In this document: one piece after another, positions 39,804 through 48,821 of the stretch
Position numbering within the stretch: position 1 is the first letter of the stretch
Layout of the letters: every line of letters begins with the position of its first letter
Assembly: GCF_900102075.1 (NCBI RefSeq)
Contig: NZ_FNAV01000002.1
Span: 310,001-374,000 of the forward strand
DNA length: 64,000 nt
Reading direction: 5' to 3'
Source of the DNA: Salipiger thiooxidans
GTDB taxonomy: Bacteria; Pseudomonadota; Alphaproteobacteria; Rhodobacterales; Rhodobacteraceae
The notes under the pieces: generated by a model
Told to the model about the DNA's origin: nothing
The model's database searches: none
The model's input: the letters and a program-made list of their open reading frames with translations, nothing else
Translations under genes and position numbers: made by a program

Positions 39804-40202
39804 ATGCGCAACGCCTTCGCGATTCCCCTGCTCGGCCTTCTGGTGCTCGCTGCCTGCGGCACCCCGCAGGAGCGTTGCATCAGCGATGCCTCCGGTCCGT
39901 GGCGCTCGGCCGTGCAGGAGCGAGAGCGCATCGCCAAGGATCTTGCCCGCGGCTATACCTACAAGACCGAGTTCGAGACCCGTTCGCGCTACGTGCCCTG
40001 CCGCACCCGGGGCGGCTTCATGTCCTATTGCTGGGACAACGACACCCAGCCGGTGACCCGACGCGTGCCGGTCGACAAGGCCGCGCTGCAGGCCCGCGAC
40101 GCCGAGCTCGCCAGGGCCATCCCCTCGCTGCGCACCAACGCCCAACGCGACGTCGCGCAATGCCGCGCGCTCTATCCCGAAGAGGCCGAGGCGCCGACGT
40201 GA
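39804..40202 (+). CDS. Small cysteine-containing lipoprotein
   Basis: 132 residues. The signal MRNAFAIPLLGLLVLAAC ends in lipobox LAAC. The mature part has four further cysteines (ERCISDA, VPCRTRG, SYCWDND and AQCRALY), which could make two disulfides, and a charged helix (QERERIAKDLARGYTYK). I recognise the 'C-x(n)-L-A-R-G-Y' character of a conserved roseobacter lipoprotein family of unknown function. I believe such proteins next to uvrB have sometimes been mislabelled as excinuclease subunits; nothing here supports that. The start is ATG 39804. Confidence 0.8.
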   Translation: MRNAFAIPLLGLLVLAACGTPQERCISDASGPWRSAVQERERIAKDLARGYTYKTEFETRSRYVPCRTRGGFMSYCWDNDTQPVTRRVPVDKAALQARDAELARAIPSLRTNAQRDVAQCRALYPEEAEAPT

Positions 40203-40335
40203 CCCAACGCCGGGACGGGCTGCTGCGCCCCAATTGCCGAGATGCACTGGCTCAGCCGAAAGCGCATCTCGTTCGCAAAACCGGGATCAGGCACCCCGCC
40301 TAGGCTCCCCCTGTCACGCCCCCGGACCGTCCCGC

Positions 40336-41223
40336 ATGTCCCCGACCCCGCTTCCCGCGCACCGGATCTCTGCCAGCGGCGAGACCGCTTTCGGCGACCC
40401 GTCGCTGGTCTTCCCCTACTGGAGCTTCACCAAGACCGTGATCGCGGCGCTTGCCCTGCAACTCGCCGCCGAGGGCAAGGTCACGCTCGATGGGCGCCTC
40501 GGGGACGCGCCCCACAGCCTGCGCCAGCTTCTCGACCACACGGCGGGGCTGCCGGATTACGGCACGCTCCCGAGCTACCATGCCGCCGTCGCCGCCGACG
40601 AGGACCCGTGGCCGCGCGACCTGCTCGCCGGGCGGACGATGGCGCAGGGCCGGCTCTTTGCTCCGGGCGACGGGTGGTCCTATTCCAACCTCGGCTACAT
40701 GCTGGCGCGCGAGGCGCTCGAGACAGCGACAGGCACCGATCTCGCCACGCTGGTGCGCGAGCGGATTGCGGGGCCGCTCGGGCTCGGGAGCGTGATCCTC
40801 GCGACCACCCGGGAAGAGTTCGCGACCATCTGCTGGCCCGGTGCGCGGCGCTATCATCCGGGCTGGGTCTACCACGGCTGCCTTGTGGGCACCGCCCGCG
40901 ACGCGGCCCGGCTGCTGCACGGGCTGATGACCGGCCCCCTGCTTTCTGCCGCGCAACAGCGCGAGATGCAGCGCGAGCACCGGCTCGGCGGCGCCCTTCC
41001 CGGACGGCCCTGGACCACGCACGGCTACGGGCTGGGGCTGATGATCGGGCGCGCCGGACCCGCCGGACGGGTGGTCGGCCATGCCGGTGGCGGGCCCTTC
41101 TGCGTGAACTCCGTCAGCCACTTCCCCGACGCCCCCGAGCCGGTCACCGTCGCCTGCTTTGCCGAGGGTCAGGGCGAGGGCCGGACCGAGTTCGAGGCCG
41201 TCCGCCTCGCCGTCCTGCGCTAA
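40336..41223 (+). CDS. Beta-lactamase-fold serine hydrolase
   Basis: A 295-residue member of the class C beta-lactamase/DD-peptidase-like family (Pfam Beta-lactamase). All three active-site motifs are present: S-F-T-K at 30-33 (FPYWSFTK), Y-S-N at 116-118 (GWSYSNLGYM) and H-A-G in RVVGHAGGGPF. There is no signal peptide, so it is probably a cytoplasmic esterase or peptidase-like hydrolase. I start at ATG 40336, because the frame upstream is not family-like. At 295 residues it is short for the family and begins very near the first motif. Substrate unknown. Confidence 0.88.
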   Translation: MSPTPLPAHRISASGETAFGDPSLVFPYWSFTKTVIAALALQLAAEGKVTLDGRLGDAPHSLRQLLDHTAGLPDYGTLPSYHAAVAADEDPWPRDLLAGRTMAQGRLFAPGDGWSYSNLGYMLAREALETATGTDLATLVRERIAGPLGLGSVILATTREEFATICWPGARRYHPGWVYHGCLVGTARDAARLLHGLMTGPLLSAAQQREMQREHRLGGALPGRPWTTHGYGLGLMIGRAGPAGRVVGHAGGGPFCVNSVSHFPDAPEPVTVACFAEGQGEGRTEFEAVRLAVLR

Positions 41224-41320
41224 CCCCACCCGGACGCATCGCTAACCACTTCGTAACGCCTGTCATATGAGCTTTACGTGGGCGCGCTAGAGAAGACGTG
41301 ACCACACCATGTTGCGAAGC

Positions 41321-41348
41321 TTGCCAGAGAGTAAACGCGAGATATAGT
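41321..41348 (+). promoter_or_regulatory. Predicted housekeeping-type promoter of the HNH gene
   Basis: TTGCCA (41321-41326) and TATAGT (41343-41348) are 16 bases apart, about 75 bases before the HNH start. Further upstream, CTAA-N7-GTAAC (41242-41257) resembles a degenerate CtrA site, TTAA-N7-TTAAC; this is only suggestive. Confidence 0.5.
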
Positions 41349-41422
41349 GATTTCAGGCTGGGGCGGGGCGTCCCGCTCTGGTGCTTCGGAACGGGCAGAC
41401 AGAGCAGGAAGCGAGTCACTCA

Positions 41423-42007
41423 ATGGATGGCGATTTCAGAAAACATTTCGTCAGGGAACCCTCGTCGCTGAAACACTATCCAGCGCTGGTCCTGAACGCG
41501 GACTACAGACCGCTCTCCTATTATCCGCTATCCCTCTGGCCCTGGCAGGAAGCGGTGAAGGCGGCCTTCCTCGACAGGGTCGACATCATCGCCGAATACG
41601 ACGAGGAGGTCCGAAGCCCCTCGATGACGCTCAAGATCCCGAGCGTCGTGGTGCTGAAAGATTACGTGAAACCGAGGAAGCGCGTGGCATTCACGCGCTT
41701 CAATCTTTTTCTGAGGGACGAATTCCGCTGCCAGTATTGCGGATCCAAGGACGATCTGACCTTCGACCACGTGGTGCCCCGGGCCTCGGGCGGCATCACC
41801 TCGTGGGAGAACGTCGTCGCCGCCTGTGCCCCCTGCAATCTCCGGAAGGGCTCGAAATCGCTGCGTCAGGTGAACATGTCGCTGCGCAAGATCCCGCGCC
41901 AGCCCGGCGCCTCCGAGCTCATGGACGTGGGCCGCAAGTTCCCGCCCAACCACCTGCACGACAGCTGGCTCGACTTCCTCTACTGGGACGCCGAACTCGA
42001 GGCCTGA
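41423..42007 (+). CDS. HNH endonuclease
   Basis: A 194-residue HNH-family nuclease. The zinc-finger-like cysteines are CQYC (103, 106) and CAPC (135, 138). The catalytic core FDHVVPRASGG (His116) is followed by SWENVVAAC. The N-terminal 100 residues contain the conserved ALVLNADYRPLSYYPLSLW segment seen in the chromosomal RRF2-adjacent or stand-alone HNH proteins of alphaproteobacteria. It is probably a housekeeping nuclease rather than a homing enzyme, since no intron or intein is near. ATG 41423 is preferred over the upstream ATG 41381. Function in the cell is not known. Confidence 0.92.
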   Translation: MDGDFRKHFVREPSSLKHYPALVLNADYRPLSYYPLSLWPWQEAVKAAFLDRVDIIAEYDEEVRSPSMTLKIPSVVVLKDYVKPRKRVAFTRFNLFLRDEFRCQYCGSKDDLTFDHVVPRASGGITSWENVVAACAPCNLRKGSKSLRQVNMSLRKIPRQPGASELMDVGRKFPPNHLHDSWLDFLYWDAELEA

Positions 42008-42094
42008 GCCGCTCGAGGCTTGCCACGTGGCGAGACCCGTCCTAAGCCCCGACCCGGCGCACGACCCGCGCCGGACCTGCCGTGAGGGGACCCG

Positions 42095-43306
42095 ATGCTG
42101 CTATATCGCCTGCTCGTGACCATCTTCGCGCTGGGAGTGCTGGCGCGGCTGGTGCTGAAACGCGACTGGCAGGCCCTGCAGCAGCGGCTCGCGCGCAGCC
42201 CGGCAGAGCCCGGCCCCCATCTCTGGCTGCATGCCGCCTCGAACGGAGAGCTGGCCTCGATCCGCCCGGTGATCGACGCCCTGCGGGCCGACCGCCCCGA
42301 CCTGCCCCTGCTGGTGACCTGCAACTCCACGACCGGCGTCGCACTGGCGGAGCGCTGGGGCTTGCCCGCCCGTCTCGCCCCGCTCGACCTGTGGTGGGTG
42401 GCGCGGCGGATGCACCGCGACTGGGACGTCCGCGCGCATCTGACCATGGAATCCGAGCTTTGGCCGCACCGCACCCTCGCCTGCCCCGGCCCGGTCTTCA
42501 TCATGGGCGGCCGGCTCAGCGAAGCTACGGCGCGGGGCTGGCGGATGCTCGGCGGGCTGCACCGGCGGCTGCTGCAGCGCATCGCCTTCGTCTCGGCGCA
42601 GGAAACGGGTTCGGCGACACGTTACCGCGAGGCGGGGCTGCCCGAGGCCGCCGCCGGGCCGGTGGTCGATCTCAAGGCGCTCTACGCCGCAGATCCGCGC
42701 CATGACGTGGCGCTGGAGGCGGTCTTCGACCGCGCCCGGACCTGGCTCGCCGCCTCGACCCACAAGGGCGAGGAAGAGCAGGTTCTGGCCGCGCACAAGC
42801 TGGCGCGCGAGGCCGAGCCCGGCCTGCGGCTGATCCTCGCCCCGCGCCACCCGCGCCGCGGCGACGAGGTCGAGGCGCTGATCCGCGACAGCGGGCTCGA
42901 CTGCGCCCGCCGCAGCCGCGACGAGCCGCCCGCCGGGGCCGACATCTATCTCGCCGACACCATGGGAGAGATGCCGCTCTTCTACGGGCTGGCCGGGCGC
43001 GTCTTCATCGGCGGCACCCTCACCGACCGCGGCGGCCACACGCCCTACGAGCCCGCGGCCTATGGCGCGGCGCTGCTGCGCGGGCCCGACGTGGCCAAGC
43101 ACCGCCCCGGCTTCGACCGGCTCGAGGCGGCAAACGCGGCGCTGACCGTGGCCGATGCCGAAGCGCTGGCGGCGGGTCTCAATGCCCTGTCCGACCCGGA
43201 GAAGCAGAGCGCCATGGGGGCCGCGGCGCAGGCGGCGCTGCGTCCGCAGGCAGATGCACGAGAACTTGTCGGGGCAATCACGCAACGTCTGGACGCTGCG
43301 TCCTGA
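42095..43306 (+). CDS. waaA: 3-deoxy-D-manno-octulosonic acid (Kdo) transferase
   Basis: A 403-residue GT30 glycosyltransferase that adds Kdo to lipid A precursor at the inner membrane. It has an N-terminal hydrophobic anchor (LLYRLLVTIFALGVLARLVL), then LWLHAASNGELASIRPVIDAL with the acceptor-side Glu, the PLLVTCNSTTG segment, MESELWP and the sugar-nucleotide site AASTHKGEEEQVLAAH. DTMGEMPLFYGLAGRVFIGGTL and GGHTPYEPAAYG close the domain. All the family's key stretches are present. Confidence 0.95.
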   Translation: MLLYRLLVTIFALGVLARLVLKRDWQALQQRLARSPAEPGPHLWLHAASNGELASIRPVIDALRADRPDLPLLVTCNSTTGVALAERWGLPARLAPLDLWWVARRMHRDWDVRAHLTMESELWPHRTLACPGPVFIMGGRLSEATARGWRMLGGLHRRLLQRIAFVSAQETGSATRYREAGLPEAAAGPVVDLKALYAADPRHDVALEAVFDRARTWLAASTHKGEEEQVLAAHKLAREAEPGLRLILAPRHPRRGDEVEALIRDSGLDCARRSRDEPPAGADIYLADTMGEMPLFYGLAGRVFIGGTLTDRGGHTPYEPAAYGAALLRGPDVAKHRPGFDRLEAANAALTVADAEALAAGLNALSDPEKQSAMGAAAQAALRPQADARELVGAITQRLDAAS

Positions 43307-43348
43307 GCGCGGCAGTCTCGACGCTCGAATCGAGCAAGCAACAAAGCA

Positions 43349-43804
43349 ATGAGCCTGATCTCACACTACGCCAAGGCCGCGAAACGCGCGAAAGTCCCGT
43401 ACCTGCAATACGCTGCCCTGTGCTACCGGCAGCGTGGTGGAAAACTGCAGATCCTGATGATCACCAGCCGCGGCGGACGCCGCTGGACGCTGCCCAAGGG
43501 CTGGCCGATGCGCAAGCGCAGCCCCGCCGAGACCGCCGCGCAGGAAGCCTGGGAGGAGGCCGGGGTCCGGGGCGAGGCCAAGGCCAAGTGCATCGGCGGC
43601 TACACCTACACCAAGATCTCCGAACCGCAGCAGCATCTCGCCATCGTCTTCCCGCTCGAGGTCAAACGGCTCGAGAAGCGTTTTCCCGAGCGCGGCAAGC
43701 GCAAGCGTCGCTGGATGAGCCGCCGCAAGGCCGCTGCGGTGGTGTCCGAGCCGGAGCTCGCGAAACTGCTCCGCGACTTCGAGCCCGGCGGCCGGCGCTC
43801 GTGA
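43349..43804 (+). CDS. NUDIX hydrolase (diphosphoinositol polyphosphate phosphohydrolase-like)
   Basis: A 151-residue NUDIX protein. The box runs GWPMRKRSPAETAAQEAWEEAGV (51-73). The central Glu pair needed for metal binding (EAWEEAG) is intact, but the usual Arg of the R-E-x-x-E-E motif is Gln65. The sequence WTLPKGWP and the later KRLEKRFPERGKRKRRWMS resemble the DIPP-type subgroup that acts on diadenosine polyphosphates or diphosphoinositols. It is 42 bases downstream of waaA and likely co-transcribed. Substrate unknown. Confidence 0.88.
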   Translation: MSLISHYAKAAKRAKVPYLQYAALCYRQRGGKLQILMITSRGGRRWTLPKGWPMRKRSPAETAAQEAWEEAGVRGEAKAKCIGGYTYTKISEPQQHLAIVFPLEVKRLEKRFPERGKRKRRWMSRRKAAAVVSEPELAKLLRDFEPGGRRS

Positions 43805-43864
43805 CGCTCTCTTGAAAGCCGCTGAAAGAACATTAGGTTTTTCTGGATATATCCGGACATACAC

Positions 43865-44299
43865 ATGATCCAGTACTCCCTCAGATGCGCCGAGGATCAC
43901 CGCTTCGACAGCTGGTTCCAGTCCGCGAGCGCCTTCGACAAGCTCCATGCCGCCGGCATGGTGACCTGCGCCGTGTGCGGCACGACCGAGGTCGAGAAGG
44001 ATCTGATGGCGCCGCGCGTGAACGCGCAGGCCGCCCGCCCCGAGGCCGAGGCCACGCCTGCGCTCTCGGGTCCCGCGTCCCCCGCCGAGCAGGCCCTGCG
44101 GGCGCTGCGCGAGCAGGTCGAGAAGACCTCGGAATACGTCGGGCGCGACTTCGCGGCCCAGGCCCGTGCCATGCACGAGGGCGACGCGCCGCAGCGCGCG
44201 ATCTGGGGCGAGACCCGCGGCGACGAGGCCCGCAAGCTGATCGAGGACGGCGTGCCGGTGGCGCCGCTGCCCTTCCGCCCCACCCGCAAGACCAACTGA
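43865..44299 (+). CDS. DUF1178 family protein
   Basis: A 144-residue protein of the alpha/betaproteobacterial DUF1178 family. The signature is the start MIQYSLRCAEDHRFDSWFQSASAFDKL, a CAVCG knuckle (about 37-41) and EVEKDLMAPRV. The end has EETRGDEARKLIEDGVPVAPLPF-like conservation (RGDEARKLIEDGVPVAPLPF). The two-Cys knuckle plus the Cys near residue 8 suggest metal binding. Function unknown. It follows the NUDIX gene by 60 bases. Confidence 0.92.
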   Translation: MIQYSLRCAEDHRFDSWFQSASAFDKLHAAGMVTCAVCGTTEVEKDLMAPRVNAQAARPEAEATPALSGPASPAEQALRALREQVEKTSEYVGRDFAAQARAMHEGDAPQRAIWGETRGDEARKLIEDGVPVAPLPFRPTRKTN

Positions 44300-44477
44300 C
44301 GCGACCAGCGCCGGGCCACCCGGCCCCGGCCGGCGCCACGCCCTTGGTGCCCGGGTTCCCGAGATCCACCGCATCCCCGAATTCCCGCGTCCGCCGCAGG
44401 CCCCGCCGCCGGCCTCTTGCGCCGCGCGCGGGCGCGGATTAAACCCCGCCTGATTCAGACCACCCGGGGGGTGCTTC

Positions 44478-45716
44478 ATGCCCGTTCTCGTGATGAAATT
44501 CGGCGGCACCTCCGTCGCGACGCTCGACCGGATCCGGCGGGCGGCGAAACGCGTCGGCGTCGAGGTGGCCAAGGGCTACGATGTCATCGTCATCGTCTCA
44601 GCCATGTCCGGTGAAACCAACAAGCTGGTGGGCTTCGTCGAAGAGACCTCGCCGCTGTTCGACGCGCGCGAATACGACGCCGTCGTGTCCTCGGGCGAGA
44701 ACGTGACCGCCGGCCTGATGGCGCTCACCCTGCAGGAGATGGACGTGCCGGCGCGCAGCTGGCAGGGCTGGCAGGTGCCGCTGATGACCACCAGCGCGCA
44801 CAGCTCGGCGCGGATCGTCGACATCCCGACCGACAACATCAACCGCAAGTTCGGCGAGGGCATGAAGGTCGCGGTCGTCGCGGGCTTCCAGGGCATCTCG
44901 TCCGAGGGCCGGATCACCACGCTGGGCCGGGGCGGCTCGGACACCACTGCCGTGGCCTTTGCCGCCGCCTTCGACGCCGAGCGCTGCGACATCTACACCG
45001 ACGTCGACGGCGTCTACACCACCGACCCGCGGATCTGCGAGAAGGCCCGCAAGCTCGACAAGATCGCCTTCGAGGAGATGCTCGAGCTCGCCTCGCTTGG
45101 GGCCAAGGTGCTGCAGACCCGTTCGGTCGAGCTGGCAATGCGCTACAATGTGAAGCTGCGGGTGCTCTCGAGCTTCGAGGAACAGTCCGACGAGGCCGGA
45201 ACGCTCGTCTGCGACGAGGAGGAAATCATGGAACTGAACGTTGTCTCCGGGGTCGCCCATTCCCGCGACGAAGCCAAGATGACCCTGATCTCGGTCGCCG
45301 ACCGTCCGGGCATCGCAGCCGCCATCTTCACGCCGCTCTCCGAGTCCGGCATCAACGTTGACATGATCGTGCAGAACATCTCGGAAGATGGCCGCACCGA
45401 CATGACCTTCTCCTGCCCCACCAACCAGGTGGCACGCGCGGAGGAAGCGCTGAAGAAGGCCAAGGACGCGGGCCACATCAACTTCCACGACCTCGTGGCG
45501 GACACCAACGTCTGCAAGATCTCTGTGGTCGGCATCGGCATGCGCTCGCACACCGGCGTGGCCGCCAAGATGTTCAAGGTGCTCTCGGACGAGGGCATCA
45601 ACATCAAGGTCATCACCACCTCCGAGATCAAGATCTCGGTGCTGATCGACCGCAAGTACATGGAACTGGCGGTGCAGTCGCTGCACGACGCCTTCGACCT
45701 CGACAAGGCCGCCTGA
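44478..45716 (+). CDS. lysC: Aspartate kinase
   Basis: A 412-residue enzyme that phosphorylates aspartate, the first step to lysine, threonine, methionine and diaminopimelate. The kinase domain begins VLVMKFGGTSVA and contains SAMSGETNKLV, the GRGGSDTTAVA site and DVDGVYTTDPR. Two C-terminal ACT domains (about 265-405), including ISVADRPGIAAAIFTPLSESGINVDMI and VVGIGMRSHTGVAAKMF, give feedback control by lysine/threonine. Length and layout match the alpha/beta-type enzyme of alphaproteobacteria. GGGGGG precedes ATG 44478. It is followed by ptsP after 245 bases. Confidence 0.97.
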   Translation: MPVLVMKFGGTSVATLDRIRRAAKRVGVEVAKGYDVIVIVSAMSGETNKLVGFVEETSPLFDAREYDAVVSSGENVTAGLMALTLQEMDVPARSWQGWQVPLMTTSAHSSARIVDIPTDNINRKFGEGMKVAVVAGFQGISSEGRITTLGRGGSDTTAVAFAAAFDAERCDIYTDVDGVYTTDPRICEKARKLDKIAFEEMLELASLGAKVLQTRSVELAMRYNVKLRVLSSFEEQSDEAGTLVCDEEEIMELNVVSGVAHSRDEAKMTLISVADRPGIAAAIFTPLSESGINVDMIVQNISEDGRTDMTFSCPTNQVARAEEALKKAKDAGHINFHDLVADTNVCKISVVGIGMRSHTGVAAKMFKVLSDEGINIKVITTSEIKISVLIDRKYMELAVQSLHDAFDLDKAA

Positions 45717-45723
45717 CCTGCCG

Positions 45724-45753
45724 CGACGGGCGCGCCCCTGCGCCCGCCCGTCG
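45724..45753 (+). terminator. Hairpin after lysC
   Basis: CGACGGGCG (45724-45732) pairs with CGCCCGTCG (45745-45753) around a 12-base loop, eight bases after the stop. There is no T-run, so it could be a Rho-independent terminator of the GC-only type or only a stabilising stem. Confidence 0.45.
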
Positions 45754-45961
45754 CCGACCCTCCGCGCCACGCTGCTCGTGGCGACGCGCCCTGCCCCCCT
45801 TGCCGCTGGTGCAGACAACCTCCCCGATACACGAACCTCACGCCGCCTCGGAGACGCGCAGCAGGGACATCCCCCTGTGGTAGAATGCCGTTTATCCTTC
45901 CCCTTCCCCCCGTCCCTCGCCTATAGGTGGCGTGCCAGACCAAGGAAAACCGGCCCATTCC

Positions 45962-48196
45962 ATGATTGACCGCTCGGAAAGTGAAAGCCGCAAGCTGCTT
46001 GTGCGCCTCCGTGACACGATGGCCGAAGAGGCCGCCGGTCAGGAGCGGCTCGACAAGATCACTCATCTGACCGCGGATTCGATGGGGACCGAGGTGTGCT
46101 CGGTCTACCTCTTCCGCGACGATGACACGCTGGAGTTGTGCGCCACCGAGGGCCTCAAACAGGAGGCCGTGCACCGCACCCGCATGAAGCTGGGAGAGGG
46201 CCTCGTCGGGCGCGTGGCCCGCACCGGCAAGATGGTGAACACCGCCGATGCCCCGTCCGAGCGCGGCTTCCGCTACATGCCCGAGACCGGCGAGGAGATC
46301 TTCTCGAGCTTCCTCGGCCTGCCGATCCAGCGCCTCGGCGAGAAGCTGGGCGTGCTGGTGGTGCAGACCAAGGACAAGCGCGAGTTCACCCACGACGAGA
46401 TCTACGCGCTCGAGGTGGTGGCCATGGTGCTGGCCGAGATGGCCGAGCTTGGCGCCTTCGTCGGCGAAGGCGCGGCGCTGAAGGCGCGCCACACCCAGCC
46501 CACGATGATCCGCGGCATCACCGGGCAGGAAGGCACCACCGAGGGCCACGTCTGGCTGCACGAGCCCCGCGTCGTGGTGACCAACCTCGTGACCGAGGAC
46601 CCGCAGCGCGAGCGCGACCGCCTGCGCACGGCGGTGGAACAGCTGCGCGTGGGCGTCAACGAGATGCTCGAGGGCGCCAGCGGCGAGCAGCTCGAGGTGC
46701 TCGAGGCCTACCGGATGTTCGCCAACTCCAAGGGCTGGCGCAACCGCATGGAAGAGGACATCGACCGGGGTCTCTCGGCCGAGGCCGCGGTCGAGAAGGA
46801 GCAGTCCGTCGCGCGCGCCCGCATGTCACAGGTGGCCGACCCCTACCTGCGCGAACGGCTGCACGACCTCGACGACCTGTCGAACCGGCTGCTGCGCATC
46901 CTCACCGGACAGGGCCGCGAGACCGGCGCCGAGATGCCCGCCGACCCGATCCTCGTCGCCCGCAACATCGGCCCGGCCGAGCTGCTGGACTACGGACGCC
47001 GGCTCAAGGGCATCGTGCTCGAGGAAGGCTCCGTCGGCAGCCACGCCGCCATCGTCGCCCGCGCGCTCGCGATCCCGCTGGTGATCCACGCGCAGCGCAT
47101 CACCAACGAGGCGCTGAACGGCGACCACATCATGGTGGACGGCGACCACGGCATCGTCCACCTGCGGCCTGACGACAGCGTGGTCAGCGCCTTCCGCGAC
47201 AAGATCGCGATGCAGGCGCAGGCGCAGGAGCGCTACACCTCGATCCGCCAGAAGCCCGCGACCTCGCTCTGCGGCAAGCGCGTCACGCTGTTCATGAACG
47301 CGGGCCTGCTGGCTGACCTGCCCTCGCTGCCGACCTCGGGCGCCGAGGGCGTGGGGCTGTTCCGCACCGAGCTGCAGTTCCTGATCCGCAACCAGATGCC
47401 GCGGCGCAAGGAGCTGGTCGAGACCTACAAGCGGGTGATGGATGCGGCCGGCGACAAGCCGGTGGTGTTCCGCACCCTCGACATCGGCTCGGACAAGGTG
47501 CTGCCCTACATGAAGCCCAACGACGAGCCCAACCCGGCGCTTGGCTGGCGGGCGATCCGGGTCGGGCTCGACAAGCCGGGCGTGATGCGGATGCAGATCC
47601 AGGCGCTGCTGCGCGCCGCCAACGGCCGGCCGCTGTCGGTGATGTTCCCCTTCGTGGCGCAGTACGAAGAGTTCCGCGCCGCCCGCGACGAGGTGCAGAA
47701 GGCGGTCGCCATCGAGCGCAAGCTCGGTCGCGCGGTGCCCGAGAAGATCACCATCGGCACCATGCTCGAAACCCCGAGCCTCGCCTATGCCTCGAAGAAG
47801 TTCTTCGAAGACGTGGAGTTCATCTCCATCGGCGGCAATGACCTCAAGCAGTTCTTCTTCGCCGCAGACCGCGAGAACGAGCGGGTGCGGCGGCGTTACG
47901 ACACGCTGAACGTCAGCTTCCTGACCTTCCTCGAGGGCATCGTGCAACGATGCTCTGAGTCCGGCACGCCGCTCAGCTTCTGCGGCGAGGATGCGGGCCG
48001 CCCGATCGAGGCGGTCTGTCTGGCCGCCATCGGGCTGCACAAGCTGTCGATGCGCCCGGCCTCCATCGGACCGGTGAAGAGCCTGATCATGCGCACAGAC
48101 CTCGACGCGCTTTACGACGTGATCTGCGACGCCCGCGAACGCGGCGAGCAATCCGTGCGCGAGTCGGTGCTCGAATACCTGCGCTGGAACGGCTGA
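45962..48196 (+). CDS. ptsP: Phosphoenolpyruvate-protein phosphotransferase PtsP (EI-Ntr)
   Basis: A 744-residue first enzyme of the nitrogen-related phosphotransferase system, which passes phosphate from PEP to NPr. An N-terminal GAF domain (about 20-165) is followed by the PEP-utiliser N domain. The phospho-His domain has His361 in EEGSVGSHAAIVARALAIP. The C-terminal TIM barrel has SGAEGVGLFRTE, RTLDIGSDK, EFISIGGNDLKQF and the active Cys in LSFCGEDAG. The GAF domain marks it as EI-Ntr rather than sugar-type EI. Its usual partners ptsN and ptsO are not in the window. The start is ATG 45962. Confidence 0.96.
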   Translation: MIDRSESESRKLLVRLRDTMAEEAAGQERLDKITHLTADSMGTEVCSVYLFRDDDTLELCATEGLKQEAVHRTRMKLGEGLVGRVARTGKMVNTADAPSERGFRYMPETGEEIFSSFLGLPIQRLGEKLGVLVVQTKDKREFTHDEIYALEVVAMVLAEMAELGAFVGEGAALKARHTQPTMIRGITGQEGTTEGHVWLHEPRVVVTNLVTEDPQRERDRLRTAVEQLRVGVNEMLEGASGEQLEVLEAYRMFANSKGWRNRMEEDIDRGLSAEAAVEKEQSVARARMSQVADPYLRERLHDLDDLSNRLLRILTGQGRETGAEMPADPILVARNIGPAELLDYGRRLKGIVLEEGSVGSHAAIVARALAIPLVIHAQRITNEALNGDHIMVDGDHGIVHLRPDDSVVSAFRDKIAMQAQAQERYTSIRQKPATSLCGKRVTLFMNAGLLADLPSLPTSGAEGVGLFRTELQFLIRNQMPRRKELVETYKRVMDAAGDKPVVFRTLDIGSDKVLPYMKPNDEPNPALGWRAIRVGLDKPGVMRMQIQALLRAANGRPLSVMFPFVAQYEEFRAARDEVQKAVAIERKLGRAVPEKITIGTMLETPSLAYASKKFFEDVEFISIGGNDLKQFFFAADRENERVRRRYDTLNVSFLTFLEGIVQRCSESGTPLSFCGEDAGRPIEAVCLAAIGLHKLSMRPASIGPVKSLIMRTDLDALYDVICDARERGEQSVRESVLEYLRWNG

Positions 48197-48502
48197 GCCC
48201 CGGCAAGCAACTGCGGCTTGCGGCAGGGCGGATCGCGACGGCTGACGGCAGACGAGGCCTGCGGGCTGTAGGGGCGCGACAGCCTGACCGGTCCCAATCG
48301 GTTGACCCGTCGCAAGCGGTCGAACGGCTGCTGGCGGTCAAGCGGCTACCAGCCGCCGACTGATCGCGAGCAGACTCCCGCTCGCAAACGGTTAGACGGC
48401 TGAAAGCGGCTGACCCTTCGCAAGCGGCTGACAGACAGCAATCCGCCGGGCGGTCCCAAACCCTGGTCCCGTCGCGAGGGTTCACGCGGTTTCAAACGGC
48501 TG
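48188..48502. repeat. Cluster of degenerate ANCGGYTGA-type short repeats
   Basis: At least ten copies of a short motif close to AA(G/A)CGGCTGA occur in about 310 bases, starting at the end of ptsP. Examples are at 48188, 48238, 48298, 48323, 48340, 48386, 48395, 48404, 48422 and 48494. All lie on the plus strand with irregular spacing of 9 to about 72 bases. They look like degraded tandem duplication or a series of protein/RNA-binding sites. Frames across it give low-complexity products and do not look coded. Confidence 0.55.
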
Positions 48503-48821
48503 ACCGATACCAGCCACCAGCCACCAGGCCCTCAGGTCACACCACGGCGCCTGCCCCAACCGCCCGATCCGACCCGCCGGACCGCCGGACCGCCCGGCCG
48601 AACCGGGTTTCCCCGGCGGCCGGACGCCACTGTTCCGAAACGTGCCACGCGCCGTTCTGGCGACGGACACTGCCCGCGCGTTTTGCGCGGGGTAAGCCCC
48701 CTCGGTCCCCGGCATCGGTGTGACAGCCCCCGAATGGCAGCCCCCGAATTCGACCGGGCCGGGTGCGGCGGGCTTTTGCCCTTCCGCCCCCCGTCATAGC
48801 CGCCGACCTCCAAAGATGCCG
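48503..48821. other. Non-coding remainder of the ptsP-EcsC gap
   Basis: About 320 bases between the repeat cluster and the stop of the EcsC-family gene. It contains short direct repeats such as CCGCCGGACCG (near 48579-48595) and CAGCCCCCGAAT (twice near 48724-48750). I see no gene, terminator or RNA. Confidence 0.45.

Noticed and set aside
41242-41257. CtrA-binding site before the HNH gene
   Set aside because: Only a degenerate match (CTAA-N7-GTAAC); too weak to list as a site on its own.
48087-48485. 132-codon minus-strand frame rich in Arg/Ser/Ala over the repeat cluster
   Set aside because: The product only reflects the short DNA repeats, overlaps the ptsP end and has no ribosome-binding site.
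48188-48502. CRISPR array
   Set aside because: The repeats are short, degenerate and irregularly spaced, and no cas gene is present anywhere in the window.
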